Shown here: piece after piece, positions 1-8,601 of the stretch
How positions within the stretch are numbered: position 1 is the stretch's first letter
Layout: every line of letters starts with the position of its first letter
Assembly (NCBI GenBank): GCA_012840085.1
Contig: DUMB01000014.1
Span: 18,340-82,339 of the forward strand
Length of the DNA: 64,000 nt
Direction of reading: 5' to 3'
Origin: Clostridiaceae bacterium
GTDB lineage: Bacteria; Bacillota; Clostridia; Acetivibrionales; DUMB01
Notes under the pieces: model-generated
What the model was told of the DNA's origin: nothing
What the model saw: only the letters and a program-made list of their open reading frames with translations
The model's database searches: none
Translations under genes and position numbers: made by a program

Positions 1-2
1 TA

Positions 3-560
3 AGTCGTACTTCCGTCAGGGAAGTGTTGAAGATGCTTGAGGCCAGGAATGTGATAGAGATAGTCAATGGCAAAGGAATGTTTCTGAAAGGCAATGTGGA
101 GCTGGCAATTTCAGCCAGAATTGAACTTAAAAAGGAAAGAGAAGGAATACTGGAGATATTTGAAGTTAGAAAAATGCTTGAGAGGGAAATTATCAAGCTT
201 GTCATTGAAAGAGCGACGGAGGAAGAGCTTGATGAAGTTGAGGAAGCACTCAAAAGCTTGATGTATAGATATGAGAACAACATTGAAAGCAGTTTTGAAG
301 ATAGAACATTCCATATGAAGCTTTATAGAATTTGTCACAATAAGCTTATGCTGCAGCTTATTGAATCGCTGATGGAAGCGTTTAACAAGATATGGAAGAA
401 CCCTTTGGGAATGGAAAAAATATACACCTCTACTATACCCTATCACAAAAAGGTGTTTGAATATATCAGGCAAAGGAATATAAGAAAAGCCCAGGCTACT
501 AACGATAAAATGTTTGATATTATTATAAAAAAATTGCTTCAGACGGTAAGAAAGCTTTAG
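3..560 (+). CDS. GntR/FadR-type transcriptional regulator, C-terminal part (5' end outside window)
   Basis: The reading frame is open from the first bases and begins inside a winged-helix DNA-binding domain: the visible residues SRTSVREVLKMLEARN and the following NGKGMF match recognition helix and wing of FadR-subfamily GntR regulators. The rest is all-helical and fits the FCD ligand-binding domain (EVRKMLE, an arginine near the start of helix 1, then FHMKLYRICHN and a late IPYHKKVF with the usual histidines). About 60 N-terminal residues are missing because the window starts here. Members bind a small carboxylate or sugar acid and usually repress the neighbouring operon, so control of the ABC operon at 736 is plausible but inferred. 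A different start cannot be chosen from this window. Confidence 0.85.
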   Translation, partial: SRTSVREVLKMLEARNVIEIVNGKGMFLKGNVELAISARIELKKEREGILEIFEVRKMLEREIIKLVIERATEEELDEVEEALKSLMYRYENNIESSFEDRTFHMKLYRICHNKLMLQLIESLMEAFNKIWKNPLGMEKIYTSTIPYHKKVFEYIRQRNIRKAQATNDKMFDIIIKKLLQTVRKL

Positions 561-735
561 CTACTCGCTTATTGTATTGGTATGCGGAAGAAATACCATG
601 ATACTGCAGCAAATTAAGATGTGAAAGGGGTGACGCAGCTGTTTACAATTTTCTGCAGTGTCTGGTCTCCCGGCAAATGGATATCAATACGATAGGTTAT
701 TTTCATAATAGCTTATTAAATAAAGGAGGTATACA

Positions 736-2145
736 ATGAAAAGAAAATCTTTCTTAATAGCTGTTGCATTGGTTGTAGCCGTGGGATTAGCATTTACGGG
801 CTGCTCTTCCAAGGGTGGAGACTCAAAAAAGGCAGGCCAGGAGGGCGCATCCAAAAGTACAGAGTCTACCGGGGCCAAAGACTCCGGAAAGCAAGTCGAA
901 CTGCGTTTTATGGATGTAATACCCAATCCTGACAGAGATGCGAAATTCCAGGAAGTAATTGAAAGGTTCAACAAAGAAAACCCCGGCATAAAGGTTACTC
1001 TGGAAACAGTGCCATGGGACCAGGCGCATCAGAAGTTGGTCACCCTGGGAAGCGCAAGCAGCATGCCTGATGTATTCGTAATGCATCAACAGTGGAATTC
1101 CGAATTTATTAATGCGAAATGGGTTGTAAAGCTGGATGACTACCTTGAGAAGTTTGAGCATAAGGACGACTTTATACCTTATGTCAGCAGTGTTCTGATG
1201 GATTATGACCATAAACAGACTTATGGGGGAATATACGGTATTCCTGACGGCTTGACCACCCACGGTATGTTTGTAAGGACAGACTGGGTAAAGGAAATTG
1301 GTATGGAGCTTAAAGACCTTGAAACCTGGGATGGCATTTTTGAAGCGGCCGCCAAAATGACCGACCCCTCGAAGAACAGGTATGGATTTTCATACAGGGG
1401 AGGCCGCGCAGGCGGTGAGCAGTTGGGAATGTACGTCTACAGCGAACTGGGCGGACATCTCTACGACAAGGACGGCAACTGCTTGCTTAATACGCCTGAA
1501 GGCATTGAAGCATTCAAGCGCTATACCGACCTTTACAAGAAGGGGTATGCTCCCAAAGATTCTATCAACTGGGGATATGCTGAAATGGTTCAGGGCTTTA
1601 CGTCAGGTCTGACCGGTATTCTCAACCAGACTACCGAAGTAGTTGCTGAGTGCAACAAGACCATGGATAAAGACACCTGGACGGTTTTACCGTTCCCGAG
1701 AGGCAAGGACGGAAAAATTTACAGCAAGGCTGACTCATTCTATCTGTCAATTGCCGCGAATTCGAAAAATCCAGATGAGGCATGGAAGCTTATAGGTTAT
1801 ATGGTGAAACCTGAAGTAAACAGGGAAATATGCAAAGTCAACCTTTATATACCTGTTATGAAAGGTGCTGAAAACGATCCTGACTTTACGGAAGGTCCTA
1901 TGTCGGGCTTTTTAAGATCCATGAACGACCCTGGATTTGTAAGGAATCCGTACTATGGCTACTTCCCGGAAGTCGGAGAATTTACAGAGTCATTCCAGGA
2001 TTCCGAAATTCAAAAATACCTGCTGGGCAAACAAAGTATTGAAGAGACAGTTAAGAACATTTCCGATTACCTGACTAAGTACCAGCAGAAGTTTATGAAG
2101 GAAAATCCGCAAGTACCCATTCCGGATTGTGTTGCAATCAATTAA
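736..2145 (+). CDS. ABC transporter sugar-binding lipoprotein (system A)
   Basis: This 469-residue protein starts with KRK, a hydrophobic stretch and a lipobox (AFTGC) with Cys23 as the lipidation site, followed by a Gly/Ser/Lys-rich linker. The mature part has the family-1 extracellular solute-binding pattern (RFNKENPGIKV near residue 80, then SMPDVFVMHQQW) typical of CUT1 oligosaccharide-binding proteins. An AAAGGAGG ribosome site lies 7-8 bases before ATG 736. It is the first gene of a binding protein-permease-permease set followed by an alpha-mannosidase, so a mannose-containing oligosaccharide is the likely ligand (inference). A strong hairpin follows the stop and may keep expression of this gene above that of the permeases. 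Confidence 0.93.
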   Translation: MKRKSFLIAVALVVAVGLAFTGCSSKGGDSKKAGQEGASKSTESTGAKDSGKQVELRFMDVIPNPDRDAKFQEVIERFNKENPGIKVTLETVPWDQAHQKLVTLGSASSMPDVFVMHQQWNSEFINAKWVVKLDDYLEKFEHKDDFIPYVSSVLMDYDHKQTYGGIYGIPDGLTTHGMFVRTDWVKEIGMELKDLETWDGIFEAAAKMTDPSKNRYGFSYRGGRAGGEQLGMYVYSELGGHLYDKDGNCLLNTPEGIEAFKRYTDLYKKGYAPKDSINWGYAEMVQGFTSGLTGILNQTTEVVAECNKTMDKDTWTVLPFPRGKDGKIYSKADSFYLSIAANSKNPDEAWKLIGYMVKPEVNREICKVNLYIPVMKGAENDPDFTEGPMSGFLRSMNDPGFVRNPYYGYFPEVGEFTESFQDSEIQKYLLGKQSIEETVKNISDYLTKYQQKFMKENPQVPIPDCVAIN

Positions 2146-2160
2146 GTTGGAGAACGGCTT

Positions 2161-2196
2161 TTACGTAGAAGAAGGTAAAGTCCTTCTTCTACGTAA
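2161..2196 (+). terminator. Perfect 15-bp hairpin between binding protein and permease genes
   Basis: TTACGTAGAAGAAGG (2161-2175) pairs perfectly with its reverse complement at 2182-2196 around a 6-base loop. It lies 15 bases after the binding-protein stop and has no clear T-run. This position is typical of RNA-stabilising or partial-termination hairpins that raise binding protein over permease expression. Confidence 0.75.
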
Positions 2197-2285
2197 TTAC
2201 CATATAACGATATTGAAGTAGAGATTGATTAGTCAATAAATTGATACCCCGACTGTTGATTTCGGGTATTGGGAAAGGGAGATCT

Positions 2286-3176
2286 ATGGTATTGAAGAAG
2301 AAAAATTTAGAACCCCATGCATTTATGCTGCCCAGTTATATCCTGTTATTCGGGTTTATGGGCTATCCTTTGATTAATTGCATCAGGCTGGCGTTCACAA
2401 ATTACAAAATTATGAAACCTGATGAGGTGTACTTTGCAGGGCTGAACAACTTTAAAGGAATTCTTTCCGATCCGGACTTGCTCATGATTTTAGGCAACTC
2501 GGTGAAGTTTGTCGTCATCACCGTATTCCTGCAGTTTGTCCTGGGGCTGATACTTGCTTTGACTTTGAAAAAACCTTTTAGGTTCAGAGGTGTGTATCAG
2601 GGCATCGTTTTCCTGCCGTGGGCTTTTTCGGGATTCATCATCGGCTTGACTTTCCAGTGGTTGTTTAACGGTGAATACGGTCCCATCAATGACCTTTTGC
2701 TAAAAGCTCACTTGATTACGGAAAAGATATCCTTTACCGGCACGCCGGGATTATCGTTGTTTACCGTTATTGCAGCGCTGACATGGGCCGGTATTCCATT
2801 CTTTGCTATTATGATTTTAGCAGCGCTACAATCAATACCAAATGAATTGTATGAGGCTGCAAAAATTGACGGGGGCAATGCTTTGGACATGTTTAAGCAT
2901 GTCACCATTCCCTGTATAAAGCCTACAATTGTTATTACAATTTTGCTTAGAACTATATGGGTATTCAACAACGCGGATCTTATTTACGTCATGACCAGGG
3001 GAGGGCCTGCGAATACATCCCACACACTGTCCTCCTACATGTTTATGAAAGCATACAGCACTCTCGACTTCGGGCAGGCGAGTGCTTTAGGTGTTTTGTT
3101 CATGTTTGTCCTGGTGCTATATGTCTTGATCTTCCTCAAAATTACCAGATTTAATGAGGCAGGTGATGTAGGATGA
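2286..3176 (+). CDS. ABC transporter sugar permease, MalF/LacF/UgpA-like (system A)
   Basis: Inner-membrane subunit of a CUT1 sugar importer, 296 residues with about six hydrophobic helices. The EAA loop that contacts the ATPase is visible near residue 190 (EAAKIDGG, then FKHVTIP), and the conserved RGGP follows near residue 240. ATG 2286 was chosen because a GGGAGA ribosome site sits just before it; a TTG further upstream at 2241 has no comparable site. The stop overlaps the next gene by 4 bases (ATGA), so the two permeases are translationally coupled. No ATP-binding subunit is present in the window; such systems commonly share one MsmK/UgpC-type ATPase encoded elsewhere. Confidence 0.93.
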   Translation: MVLKKKNLEPHAFMLPSYILLFGFMGYPLINCIRLAFTNYKIMKPDEVYFAGLNNFKGILSDPDLLMILGNSVKFVVITVFLQFVLGLILALTLKKPFRFRGVYQGIVFLPWAFSGFIIGLTFQWLFNGEYGPINDLLLKAHLITEKISFTGTPGLSLFTVIAALTWAGIPFFAIMILAALQSIPNELYEAAKIDGGNALDMFKHVTIPCIKPTIVITILLRTIWVFNNADLIYVMTRGGPANTSHTLSSYMFMKAYSTLDFGQASALGVLFMFVLVLYVLIFLKITRFNEAGDVG

Positions 3177-4027
3177 TGAATCCAAGTTATAAAAAGAAAA
3201 TAAGTAAAGGCTTGATGGTATTTGGCAGGGTCCTCATTCTTCTGTTTTTTCTCATCATAGTGGTCGCTCCGATTTATTGGCTTTTTATAACATCGCTGAA
3301 GTTACCAAAAGATATCGCGACTCTGGATTTGCAATACTGGCCTAAGAACCCGACATTAGATAATTATGTGGCGTTATGGAAATCAACACAATTTCCTGCC
3401 TATCTGAAAAACAGCCTCCTTGTGTCGGTGATATCCGGAGTCATCGTAGTCATTGTATCCATCGGAGGGGGATATGCGCTGGCAAGATACCGCTTTCGGA
3501 TGAAAAAGATTACGCTTATTGGTTTTCTGGTTTCGCAAATGATACCGATAACTTTGATATTGGTGCCGGTTTTTCTGATATTTTCAAGATTAGGGCTGAA
3601 CGATACGCTGACAAGCCTTGTCGTGTTGTATGTCATCCTTAATACTCCCTTTTGCGTCATTACGATGCAGAGCTTTTTCATGAACATACCCACTTCGATA
3701 GAAGAAGCTGCTACAATTGACGGATGCGGCAGAATGGATGTTTTAATCAGAATTGTTCTGCCGGTCATGCTTCCCGGTATTATAGCCGTATTCATTTTTG
3801 CTTTTATCGGGGCGTGGAACGACTTGCTTACCGGTGTAATGCTCATCAACACAGAGGCAAAAAAGACCATACCCGTAGGCCTCAGCGCATATGTCGGGCA
3901 GTTTTCCATAGACTGGGGCGAAATGACCGCAGGCGGTATGCTGGCCCTCATACCTTCAGCCATATTGTTTGCGATAGCGCAGAAGTTTATTGTTGAAGGC
4001 TTGACTGCAGGTGCCGTAAAAGGATAA
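3173..4027 (+). CDS. ABC transporter sugar permease, MalG/LacG/UgpE-like (system A)
   Basis: Second membrane subunit of system A, 284 residues with six predicted membrane helices. The EAA loop begins near residue 178 (EAATIDGCGRMD, then RIVLPVMLPG), and the protein ends in FIVEGLTAGAVKG, the usual C-terminus of this family. It starts within the stop of the preceding permease; ATG 3173 and ATG 3176 are both possible. About 150 bases without an obvious terminator separate it from the alpha-mannosidase gene, so co-transcription is likely. Confidence 0.93.
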   Translation: MMNPSYKKKISKGLMVFGRVLILLFFLIIVVAPIYWLFITSLKLPKDIATLDLQYWPKNPTLDNYVALWKSTQFPAYLKNSLLVSVISGVIVVIVSIGGGYALARYRFRMKKITLIGFLVSQMIPITLILVPVFLIFSRLGLNDTLTSLVVLYVILNTPFCVITMQSFFMNIPTSIEEAATIDGCGRMDVLIRIVLPVMLPGIIAVFIFAFIGAWNDLLTGVMLINTEAKKTIPVGLSAYVGQFSIDWGEMTAGGMLALIPSAILFAIAQKFIVEGLTAGAVKG

Positions 4028-4175
4028 GCGTCACCTGAGTTTGGGTTTCATTGAATGATAGACATGATTTTCGAACACAACAAGGTAGTCCTTGTTAAAA
4101 TATCCGTGTAAGGTATTGAAAATTGAATGTTTAAACAGTTTGCGACAATTTAACTGAATTAGCATGGAGGAAACT

Positions 4176-6671
4176 ATGTACGATATACATCTTATTTGCA
4201 ATGCGCATATTGATCCGGTTTGGATGTGGACATGGGAAGAAGGGGCGGCGGAAGCCCTTTCTACTTTCAGGGTTGCTGCAGATTTTTGTGAACAAAACGA
4301 TGGTTTTATTTTCAACCATAATGAGGCGATTCTGTATAAATGGGTCGAGGAGTATGACCCCAAGCTGTTTGAGCGTATCAAAAAACTCGTCCAGCAGAAA
4401 AAATGGCATATTATGGGCGGTTGGTACCTGCAGCCCGACTGCAACATGCCAAGCGGGGAGTCCTTTGTCAGGCAGATACTTGAAGGCAGGAAGTATTTCC
4501 TTGAAAAATTCGGGGTTAAGCCGACGACGGCAATTAATTTCGATTCTTTCGGGCACACGCGCGGGCTGGTGCAGATTATGAAGAAGGCAGGCTATGACTC
4601 CTATATCTTTTGCCGCCCTGAAGACAGCAATTGTCAACTGCCCGCGGACGATTTCATCTGGATTGGCTATGATGGCTCCGAACTGGTTTGCCATAGAGGC
4701 TTTAATTCTTACGAATCCCATAGGGGCAAAGTTGACCAGAAAATTAGAAGATGGCTTGATAAATATAAGGGAAAAAGGGTCGGTTTGGTTTTATGGGGAA
4801 TTGGAAATCACGGAGGCGGTCCTTCAAAGGTCGATTACCAGAAAATAAAAGAGCTTTCGGCGTCCCTACAGGACTACAGGTTGATTGATTCCACACCTGA
4901 GGCTTATTTTGATGCCTTAAGGAAAGATACGCCGGATTTGCCGAAATTTGATAAGTCGCTGAATCCTCAGTCTGTAGGATGCTATACATCTCAGAACAGG
5001 ATAAAGAAAAAACACAGGTTGCTGGAAAATGAGCTGTACATGGTGGAAAAAATGTCATCTGCAGCTTCAATACGGGATCTCATGGAATATCCCAAAAAGG
5101 AAATCCAGGAAGCGATAAATGACCTTATGTTCCTTGAATTCCACGACATATTGCCGGGATCGTCTATCCAGGCGGTGGAGGAAGACGCTTTAAGGCTTGC
5201 GGACCATGCTCTGGAAATTATTTCAAGGCTTAAGACAAAAACCTTCTTTGCACTTTCAAGAAACCAAAGGCGCGCTGAAGAGGGAGAAATTCCGATTTTG
5301 GCATATAACCCATTTCCTTTCAAGGTTAAAGGCATCTTCGAATGTGAGTTCCAGTTGGCGGACCAAAACTGGAGCAAGCAATTCTCTTTCCCGATTGTCT
5401 ATAAAAATGGTGAAAGAGTGCCTTGCCAGGTAGAACACGAAGCGAGCAATTTCAATATAGACTGGAGGAAGCGCAGCGTATTTTATGCCGAGCTTGAACC
5501 CAGCAGCATGAATCGCTTTGACTGCAAAATTGAAATGCTCCCGAAAAAGCCTGAATACACATTAAAAGCCGAAAACGGAAGAATTGTGTTTACCACTAAA
5601 GAGCTGGAAGTTGTCATAAACTGTGAAACCGGCCTCATTGACAAATATGCTGTTAACGGTTACAACTTCTTGGCTGAGAACTCATTCAGGGCTTTGGTCA
5701 TGTCGGACAGTGAAAATTCCTGGGGAAATGACACGCTGTCCTATAAAAATGTTGAGGGTTGCTTCAGGTTGATGAGCCGGGAGGAAAGCACCGAATTTTC
5801 CGGCATATCCGAAGGGTTGATAGATTCGGTAAGGATCATAGAGGACGGCGAAGTGAGGACTGTAGTCGAAGCTTTGTTCAGATACAACAACTCTTTTATA
5901 TGCCAGAGGTATAAACTGCCTAAATACGGCACTGAAATAGAAGTCGATGTAAAAGTATATTGGAATGAAAAGATGAAAATGCTGAAACTGTCGATGCCTA
6001 CAACATTGAAAGATCCCAAATATATCGGGCAGGTGGCGTATGGAGTGGAGGATTTAACAAATAATGAGAGGGAGCTGGTGGCGCAAAAATGGACAGCGGT
6101 CATATCTGAGTCTCAGGATGTCGCTTTTACCTGCATAAATGACGGCGTTTACGGATCAGACTTTAACTACGGTGAAATGAGGATGTCTCTGGTGCGCTCG
6201 CCGGGATATTCAGCGGGGTGCTCTGATTTTTATATAAGAGATCCCAAAATCATGCCCCAAGACCGTTTTTCTTTCTATATTGACCAGGGGGAAAGGGACT
6301 TCTGCTTCTGGCTCAACGGAGGGAAGCTCAAGGAAAGGATTGAAGAAGTTGACAGGGAAGCTCTGGTGCATAATGAAAAGCCCTTTGTCCTTTCATTTTT
6401 CCCTTCCGGCGATGGCGCAGAGGAAAAGCCTTTGATCCTTTTAGAAGATGACGTGGTTGTGATGACCGCATTCAAAAAATGCGAAAAATCCGATGATTAC
6501 ATCATAAGGTTGTTTGAGCCTACCGGCACCGCACGCTCCACCAAAGTGAGCATACCTTTATATGAAATAAACCAGGAAGTGAAGCTGAACGGTTTTGAGA
6601 TAAAGACGCTGAAGCTTGATATAGTTGGCAAAAAGTTGGTTGAAACCGACCTCATGGAAGGCATCGGCTGA
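4176..6671 (+). CDS. Alpha-mannosidase, glycoside hydrolase family 38
   Basis: The 831-residue protein opens with the GH38 metal-binding motif (NAHIDPVW, residues 9-16) and carries NFDSFGH near residues 121-127, where Asp123 fits the catalytic nucleophile. FHDILPGSS near residue 320 is the conserved C-terminal part of the catalytic domain. The second half is beta-rich, as in bacterial GH38 enzymes of about 800-1,000 residues. There is no signal peptide, so it should act in the cytoplasm on imported alpha-mannosides. ATG 4176 follows GGAGGA at a good distance; ATG 4164 lies within or before that site and is less likely. The neighbouring ABC system A probably supplies the substrate. Linkage specificity cannot be read from sequence. 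Confidence 0.93.
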   Translation: MYDIHLICNAHIDPVWMWTWEEGAAEALSTFRVAADFCEQNDGFIFNHNEAILYKWVEEYDPKLFERIKKLVQQKKWHIMGGWYLQPDCNMPSGESFVRQILEGRKYFLEKFGVKPTTAINFDSFGHTRGLVQIMKKAGYDSYIFCRPEDSNCQLPADDFIWIGYDGSELVCHRGFNSYESHRGKVDQKIRRWLDKYKGKRVGLVLWGIGNHGGGPSKVDYQKIKELSASLQDYRLIDSTPEAYFDALRKDTPDLPKFDKSLNPQSVGCYTSQNRIKKKHRLLENELYMVEKMSSAASIRDLMEYPKKEIQEAINDLMFLEFHDILPGSSIQAVEEDALRLADHALEIISRLKTKTFFALSRNQRRAEEGEIPILAYNPFPFKVKGIFECEFQLADQNWSKQFSFPIVYKNGERVPCQVEHEASNFNIDWRKRSVFYAELEPSSMNRFDCKIEMLPKKPEYTLKAENGRIVFTTKELEVVINCETGLIDKYAVNGYNFLAENSFRALVMSDSENSWGNDTLSYKNVEGCFRLMSREESTEFSGISEGLIDSVRIIEDGEVRTVVEALFRYNNSFICQRYKLPKYGTEIEVDVKVYWNEKMKMLKLSMPTTLKDPKYIGQVAYGVEDLTNNERELVAQKWTAVISESQDVAFTCINDGVYGSDFNYGEMRMSLVRSPGYSAGCSDFYIRDPKIMPQDRFSFYIDQGERDFCFWLNGGKLKERIEEVDREALVHNEKPFVLSFFPSGDGAEEKPLILLEDDVVVMTAFKKCEKSDDYIIRLFEPTGTARSTKVSIPLYEINQEVKLNGFEIKTLKLDIVGKKLVETDLMEGIG

Positions 6672-6699
6672 GCTGAAGATTGAGGTGACTAAATACTAT

Positions 6700-7878
6700 A
6701 TGGAAGAACTTAAAACGCTGTCGGATGAATGGATATGTACACACCTTGGGGATGAATATGAGAAATATTCGGGAGCGGTTGTACCGCCGATTTTTCAGAA
6801 TTCACTCCATGTTTTCCCTAGCGTTGAAGCAAAAGAAGCTTTCGATAGCAACCGGGAGGAAGGCCGATATTTTTACGGGAGGGTAAGCAATCCCACCGTA
6901 GAAATTGTTGAAAGGAAGATAGCCGCGCTGGAACGGGGTGATGCTGCCAAATGCTTCGGTTCAGGCATGGCAGCCATCTCTTCCGCATTGCTTTCATGTC
7001 TTTCGGCAGGCGACCATGTGATTGCCGTAAAGAATGTATATGGCCCTACCAATACCTTTTTGACAGAGTATATGAGCAGGTTTAACATTGACACTACATT
7101 TGTAGAAGGCGACAAAGTCAGCGAATTTGAAGATGCTATCAGGAAAAATACAACTGTAATTTACCTGGAGAGCCCTACGTCCTTCAATATGATGCTTCAG
7201 GATTTGAAAGAGGTCGCCTGTCTTGCGAAGAAACACAATATAACCACTATTATAGATAACACGTGGTGTACGCCGATTTTCCAGAAACCGCTGGAGTTGG
7301 GAATCGACATAGTGGTACATACGCTTTCCAAGTACTTTGGCGGACACAGCGATATTATCGGAGGCGTCGTGGTCAGCAGGAAAGACATCATTGACCGTAT
7401 CGCTTCGCGGGAAAGGGAGCTTTTGGGAGGGATTCTCCATCCCTTTGAGGCATGGCTGGTGCTGAGAGGCATACGTACCTTGCCGGTAAGGCTGAGGCAG
7501 CACCAGGAAAACGCTATGAAGGTTGCTCAATTTCTTGAGAATCACCCCAAAGTAAGCAGGGTGTATTATCCGGGACTCCCCAGCCATCCTCAGTATGAGC
7601 TTGGCAAGAAGCAGATGAAGGGATATTCGGGTTTGATGAGTTTTGAAGTTAAAACCACATCTGATAAATTAAAGCAGTTTGTGAACTCGCTGAAGATGTT
7701 CAAAATAGGTGTGAGCTGGGGCGGTTTTGAAAGCCTGGTTATTATACCCTGCGCGTCATGGAGTGATGATCAGTGCAAAGAATACGGCCTGTCTAAAACT
7801 ATGGTGAGAATAGCGGTGGGGCTGGAAGATGCCGACGAACTGATTAATGATTTATCCGACGGGCTGGCTATTGTATAA
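6700..7878 (+). CDS. PLP-dependent Cys/Met metabolism enzyme (cystathionine gamma-synthase/beta-lyase or methionine gamma-lyase family)
   Basis: The 392-residue protein has the hallmarks of the trans-sulfuration PLP family: YGRVSNPT near residue 60, a CFGSGMAAIS phosphate-binding segment, and LSKYFGGHSD with the PLP lysine at about residue 211. Length and order match MetB/MetC/MegL proteins. Family membership is firm; whether it forms or cleaves cystathionine or releases methanethiol is not. It follows the mannosidase gene by 28 bases and is probably co-transcribed, an odd partner for a glycosidase. ATG 6700 is used; an in-frame GTG at 6685 is an alternative. A strong terminator-like hairpin follows, marking the operon end. 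Confidence 0.88.
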   Translation: MEELKTLSDEWICTHLGDEYEKYSGAVVPPIFQNSLHVFPSVEAKEAFDSNREEGRYFYGRVSNPTVEIVERKIAALERGDAAKCFGSGMAAISSALLSCLSAGDHVIAVKNVYGPTNTFLTEYMSRFNIDTTFVEGDKVSEFEDAIRKNTTVIYLESPTSFNMMLQDLKEVACLAKKHNITTIIDNTWCTPIFQKPLELGIDIVVHTLSKYFGGHSDIIGGVVVSRKDIIDRIASRERELLGGILHPFEAWLVLRGIRTLPVRLRQHQENAMKVAQFLENHPKVSRVYYPGLPSHPQYELGKKQMKGYSGLMSFEVKTTSDKLKQFVNSLKMFKIGVSWGGFESLVIIPCASWSDDQCKEYGLSKTMVRIAVGLEDADELINDLSDGLAIV

Positions 7879-7912
7879 AAGGCTGCGGCGTAAAAAAAGA
7901 CAAAAGTGCAAT

Positions 7913-7960
7913 AAAGCTCTTGATTGGCAGAAAGCCTGCTATCAAGAGCTTTTAGGTTTT
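7913..7960 (+). terminator. Terminator-like hairpin after ABC system A operon
   Basis: AAAGCTCTTGAT (7913-7924) pairs with ATCAAGAGCTTT (7941-7952), followed by TTAGGTTTTAG. It lies 35 bases after the PLP enzyme stop. Confidence 0.75.
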
Positions 7961-8042
7961 AGTATATTTTTGCGTGAAATAGTCCTGTATGGGAATTGAG
8001 TAGATTCAATATTATAAAAGCAATTTCTGTTTTACAGGTTGA

Positions 8043-8397
8043 TCTTTAGATGTTTATTTCCACAGTCGTGGCTACATATACGATATAATACCGGATTTTA
8101 TTGAAATAGGCGTCGATATGCTGAATATAAGCCAACCTAATGTATTTGACATAGCAAAAATGGGCATGGAATTTGGCGGCAAAGTATGTTTTATATGCCC
8201 CGTAAGTTATCAGACTACGGCGGTTTCAGGCACGAAAGAGGATATATACAATGATGTAAAAAAGCTGATAGACAGCTTTGGCCGCTTTAACGGGGGCTTG
8301 ATATGATGAAGAATATCATTCCATTGGCATGACCGAAGAAAACTATCGTAGTTGCATTGAAGCTTCCAGAGAACTAGGTAAATACACTGAATACTGA
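8043..8397 (+). pseudogene. Decayed C-terminal remnant of a URO-D/MtaA-like gene
   Basis: Translation from 8043 gives LDVYFHSRGYIYDIIPDF and NISQPNVFDI, matching the last third of URO-D-like methyltransferase-family proteins. The frame stops at about 8306 after GRFNGGLI, but the expected continuation (EEYHSIGMTEENYRS, ending GKYTEY) reads on in the +1 frame to a stop at 8395-8397, so there is a frameshift near 8300. The N-terminal two thirds are absent; a stop at 8040-8042 lies directly upstream. The conserved H-x-C metal motif reads HSRG, where the intact paralogue at 8602 has HSCG. It is a relic just upstream of a functional paralogue. Confidence 0.8.
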
Positions 8398-8462
8398 CAG
8401 GACTATTATTCTGTTTTCTAAAAGAGCCTGTGCGTAGTTTTTTCTTTACTTTGTTAAATAAA

Positions 8463-8491
8463 TTGACAAATAAAAATGATTACAATATAAT
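8463..8491 (+). promoter_or_regulatory. Consensus sigma-A promoter for the URO-D / sugar-phosphate cluster
   Basis: TTGACA (8463-8468), a 17-base spacer and TATAAT (8486-8491) match both boxes perfectly. Transcription would start near 8498, about 100 bases before ATG 8602. Confidence 0.85.
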
Positions 8492-8601
8492 TAAATCAAT
8501 TAACAAATTCAACGGTTTTTATGATCTTAATTGGCTGCAAGTCTTCAAGATCCGAGCAGTATGTAGAAGAAATGCGATATTGGTCAGGGAAGGAGGACTC
8601 T

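Noticed and set aside
3400..3963. Minus-strand frame of 187 codons
   Set aside because: Antisense to the MalG-like permease; composition is a mirror of the hydrophobic gene.
8521..8601. N-terminal extension of the URO-D-like protein
   Set aside because: The extension lacks a ribosome site and similarity to the family; GGAGGA fits ATG 8602.
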